Of a stretch of 7,827 bases of DNA, positions 5,967 to 7,827 are shown piece by piece. The stretch is from Myxococcota bacterium (GTDB lineage Bacteria > Myxococcota_A > Polyangia > HGW-17): positions 1 to 7,827 of the forward strand of contig JAHJLU010000670.1 of the NCBI GenBank assembly GCA_018821745.1, given 5' to 3'. Positions within the stretch are counted from its first letter, which is position 1. Each line of letters opens with the position of its first letter. Made by a program: the position numbers and the translations under genes. The notes under the pieces are model-generated. The model was not told where the DNA came from, did not search any database, and saw nothing but the letters and a program-made list of their open reading frames with translations.

Positions 5967-6818
5967 TCAGGGAAGTTTGTGGGCGAACTGGGTGATGAGG
6001 GACGCGACTATCTCGGGCTGCTCTGCCGGGGGAAAGTGTCCGCACTCCCTGAGCGTGACCATGGATGCACCGGGCATAGCGCCGGCGAGCCTGTGGGAAT
6101 CGGAGATGGGGATAAAGGGGTCTTTCTCTCCGTGAACGATGAGGGTGGGGATTTTTACACGGTTCAGGTGTTGGCTGAAAGTATTGGTAAGTTTTGGGTT
6201 GAGGTCAAGGAGGAGGTTTCTCAGGCGTTCATGGGACGAGGTTGAGTTCCGAAAGGGCCGGATGAACTCTGTGACAAAGCGTGGCGCCGAAGGGAGGTCG
6301 TAGAACCCGCCGAGAAGCGTCTTCTCCATATTGCGCAAGCCAATGCCCGAGCGCAAAAGGCCATGGAAGAGGAGTGGAAAACGGGCTAATCGTTTTAAAG
6401 GAGTCATGGCTCCCGTGGGCCACGAATCAAAGAAGAGGGGGTTGATAAGTACCAGTCCCCTTACCATGCCTGGCTTTTGGAGCGCAAGGGTCAAGGCCAG
6501 GGCCGCTCCCAGTTCGTGGCCTACGACCAGTGCCCGGGGTTGTCCGAAGAGCTCACGGTGATACTGATACAGGAAGGTGCCCTGGGATTCTATTCCCATG
6601 TCCTGCTGGTTGGGGACAAGTGTATCACCAAGTCCCATGAGGTCAGGGGCTCCACAGAGGAAGCCCATGTGGGCCATGGCAGGGATAATCTCGGAAAAAA
6701 GGAAGGAGGTAGTGGGAAATCCGTGTATGAAAAGGGCCGGGGATCCATCACCCTCAAGGAGATGTGCGACTCGTCGCTTGCCCAGGGAAAAAAATCGCTT
6801 TTTGGGCAGTGAATACAT
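5967..6818 (-). CDS. Alpha/beta hydrolase fold protein with Glu at the nucleophile position
   Basis: The 283-residue length is normal for the fold. HGFP (32-35) forms the oxyanion-hole strand-loop, and PDLMGLGDT (58-66) is the next conserved loop. GHELG (100-104) is the nucleophile elbow, residues ~127-215 form the cap, VHGEKDPFIP (228-237) holds the catalytic Asp233, and GHFPPAEQPE (260-269) holds His261. Haloalkane dehalogenases and epoxide hydrolases have Asp in the elbow (GHDxG) and esterases have Ser; here it is Glu102 (GAA). Activity is therefore doubtful or unusual. No signal peptide is evident, so the protein is probably cytoplasmic. GGAG lies eight bases before the ATG, and that ATG overlaps the stop of the upstream lipoprotein gene (TGATG), implying translational coupling. 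The fold is confident; the substrate is unknown. Confidence 0.9.
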   Translation of the reverse strand: MYSLPKKRFFSLGKRRVAHLLEGDGSPALFIHGFPTTSFLFSEIIPAMAHMGFLCGAPDLMGLGDTLVPNQQDMGIESQGTFLYQYHRELFGQPRALVVGHELGAALALTLALQKPGMVRGLVLINPLFFDSWPTGAMTPLKRLARFPLLFHGLLRSGIGLRNMEKTLLGGFYDLPSAPRFVTEFIRPFRNSTSSHERLRNLLLDLNPKLTNTFSQHLNRVKIPTLIVHGEKDPFIPISDSHRLAGAMPGASMVTLRECGHFPPAEQPEIVASLITQFAHKLP

Positions 6819-7633
6819 CAGAACATCTCCGGTTGCAGGACGACCTTTCCTTTTGTGACCACAACCCTGAGCGTGTGTGCACCGGCTCCCCCTTTCCCGT
6901 TTACGAGTTTGAAGGAGGAAGAGTTATTCTCAATCGTCGGAGCACTAATGTCCAATTTCGCTTTATGACCCTTCAGTAGCTGGAGATAGACTGTTCCCTC
7001 CCCGAGTCTGAGGATAATATCGCCGGTGAGCAGTTTATTTCTTTGAATCAGGTTGATGGTCCCCTTTTTCATAGTGATGTCGGCAAAATTGATGTGGGCC
7101 CCCAGGCGGACCTCACCCTCCTCGATGGTTCCCTTGACCGAACCCTTAAAAACTTTGAAGAACACTCGGGATTTTCCGGTGACATTAATGTTGGCCGTTG
7201 AAGTGATCCCCCTGACCTCCAAAAGTCCGTTGTGGGTGGAGACGTTCACCGGGATGTCCTGATTGAGTGGAACAAGGACCTTGATATCGGTCTTGACCAT
7301 TTCCCCTTGTTTTATCTCGGGATAATTGGGTGTGATGGACACCTTCCCGTCTTTGGAGAGGGAGGGTTTGAAGGTAATCGCGTCGAGGATTGCAGCCGCC
7401 CGCTTTCTGGAGGCAGCGGAGCTTTTTTTGTCGATGGTAACGACCGTTACATCGGGCATGGAACCACGGATTTCAACATCGCCAACATTTTCAATCACCA
7501 GATAGGGGGTCTGGCTCTTGGTGGTGACAAATCGGTATTGAGCGGGTTTGATGGATCCTTCTTCAACTTTTTTATCGTGGGAGCGGCAGGAGAAGAGGGT
7601 GACAATTGAAAGGAACAGTAAAAGGGACTTCAT
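6818..7633 (-). CDS. DUF4097-like beta-helix lipoprotein
   Basis: The 271-residue product has a compact lipoprotein signal (MKSLLLFLSIVTLFSC), with Cys16 lipidated and Arg at +2. A short linker leads to residues ~42-120, which carry GDVEIRG and a region with alternating strands. Residues ~125-270 are dominated by short beta segments with turns at Gly or Asn: NGLLEVRG, GSVKGTIEEGEVRLG, FADITMKKGTINLI, TGDIILRLGEGTVYL. This layout is typical of DUF4097/GIN-type putative adhesin beta-helices. It has no catalytic motif and is probably periplasmic-facing or surface-exposed. It starts six bases after the previous gene and overlaps the hydrolase start by one base, so it is the middle of an operon. 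Its ribosome site is weak, suggesting dependence on upstream translation. The family call rests on pattern only. Confidence 0.85.
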   Translation of the reverse strand: MKSLLLFLSIVTLFSCRSHDKKVEEGSIKPAQYRFVTTKSQTPYLVIENVGDVEIRGSMPDVTVVTIDKKSSAASRKRAAAILDAITFKPSLSKDGKVSITPNYPEIKQGEMVKTDIKVLVPLNQDIPVNVSTHNGLLEVRGITSTANINVTGKSRVFFKVFKGSVKGTIEEGEVRLGAHINFADITMKKGTINLIQRNKLLTGDIILRLGEGTVYLQLLKGHKAKLDISAPTIENNSSSFKLVNGKGGAGAHTLRVVVTKGKVVLQPEMF

Positions 7634-7639
7634 GGGATG

Positions 7640-7827
7640 TTATTGCTCATCTTTGGTGATTATATAGTTATTGGTAAGCCACTCCAGGCGGGCGCTGCCC
7701 AGAGGACCTGCAAACTGGAGAACGATTTTCCTCGCAGAAGAGGGCATGATATCGTTGCCCTTTACCATGCGGGGAAAGGAGATTCGATAGAAGCGGTGGA
7801 AATGCCCCAGGTAGGGAAACATGTCCC
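7640..7827 (-). CDS. C-terminal part of an unrecognised gene (5' end probably outside window)
   Basis: The frame is open from the right edge to the TAA at 7642-7640 (62 full codons). An in-frame ATG at 7822 exists but only five bases precede it, so a start there cannot be tested. A longer protein entering from outside is more likely. The visible end reads FHRFYRISFPR, then SARKIVLQFAGP, ARLEWLTNNY and a charged tail. It looks like a soluble mixed alpha/beta C-terminus without a transmembrane helix. I do not recognise the family. The stop is six bases before the DUF4097-like lipoprotein ATG, so it is almost certainly the upstream member of the same operon. Confidence 0.6.
   Translation of the reverse strand, partial: DMFPYLGHFHRFYRISFPRMVKGNDIMPSSARKIVLQFAGPLGSARLEWLTNNYIITKDEQ

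Noticed and set aside
5967..6818. Calling the hydrolase a haloalkane dehalogenase or epoxide hydrolase
   Set aside because: The general fold and HGFP motif fit, but the nucleophile Asp of GHDxG is absent (Glu102) and no halide-binding or Tyr residues can be assigned securely.

Overview
The window holds seven protein-coding genes and no RNA genes, CRISPR arrays or insertion sequences. G+C content is fairly high. The products are TSP3-repeat proteins, cysteine-rich lipoproteins and beta-propeller-like surface proteins. That mix suggests a Gram-negative bacterium of the old Deltaproteobacteria (Myxococcota or Bradymonadota-like). This placement is inferred from protein style; no phylogenetic marker is present.

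Positions 1-2204 (minus strand) carry one long gene that runs off the left edge. It encodes an exported modular protein: signal peptide, CBM9/DOMON-like N-terminal domain, lamin-tail domain, then at least eleven thrombospondin type 3 calcium-binding repeats. It is transcribed from an extended -10 promoter in a 154-bp divergent region (2205-2358).

Positions 2359-5939 (plus strand) carry three genes for predicted secreted or lipid-anchored proteins. The first is a lipoprotein with six ~38-residue cysteine repeats and a C-terminal pre-peptidase-like beta domain. The second is a lipoprotein with three 66-68-residue repeats of eight cysteines each. The third is an exported protein with beta-propeller-like repeats. 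A hairpin terminator lies between the second and third.

Positions 5967-7827 (minus strand) look like an operon converging on the previous block. In transcription order it holds the 3' end of an unrecognised gene, a DUF4097-like lipoprotein 6 bp later, and an alpha/beta hydrolase whose ATG overlaps the lipoprotein stop codon (TGATG). The hydrolase has Glu where the catalytic nucleophile should be.

Taken together the window looks like a cell-surface locus. At least five of the seven products are predicted to be exported, and they rely on calcium-binding repeats or disulfide-rich modules for stability. No enzymatic pathway can be reconstructed. The most interesting items are the eight-cysteine repeat lipoprotein, the Glu-nucleophile hydrolase coupled to a lipoprotein, and the layered repeat history of the TSP3 and cysteine arrays.
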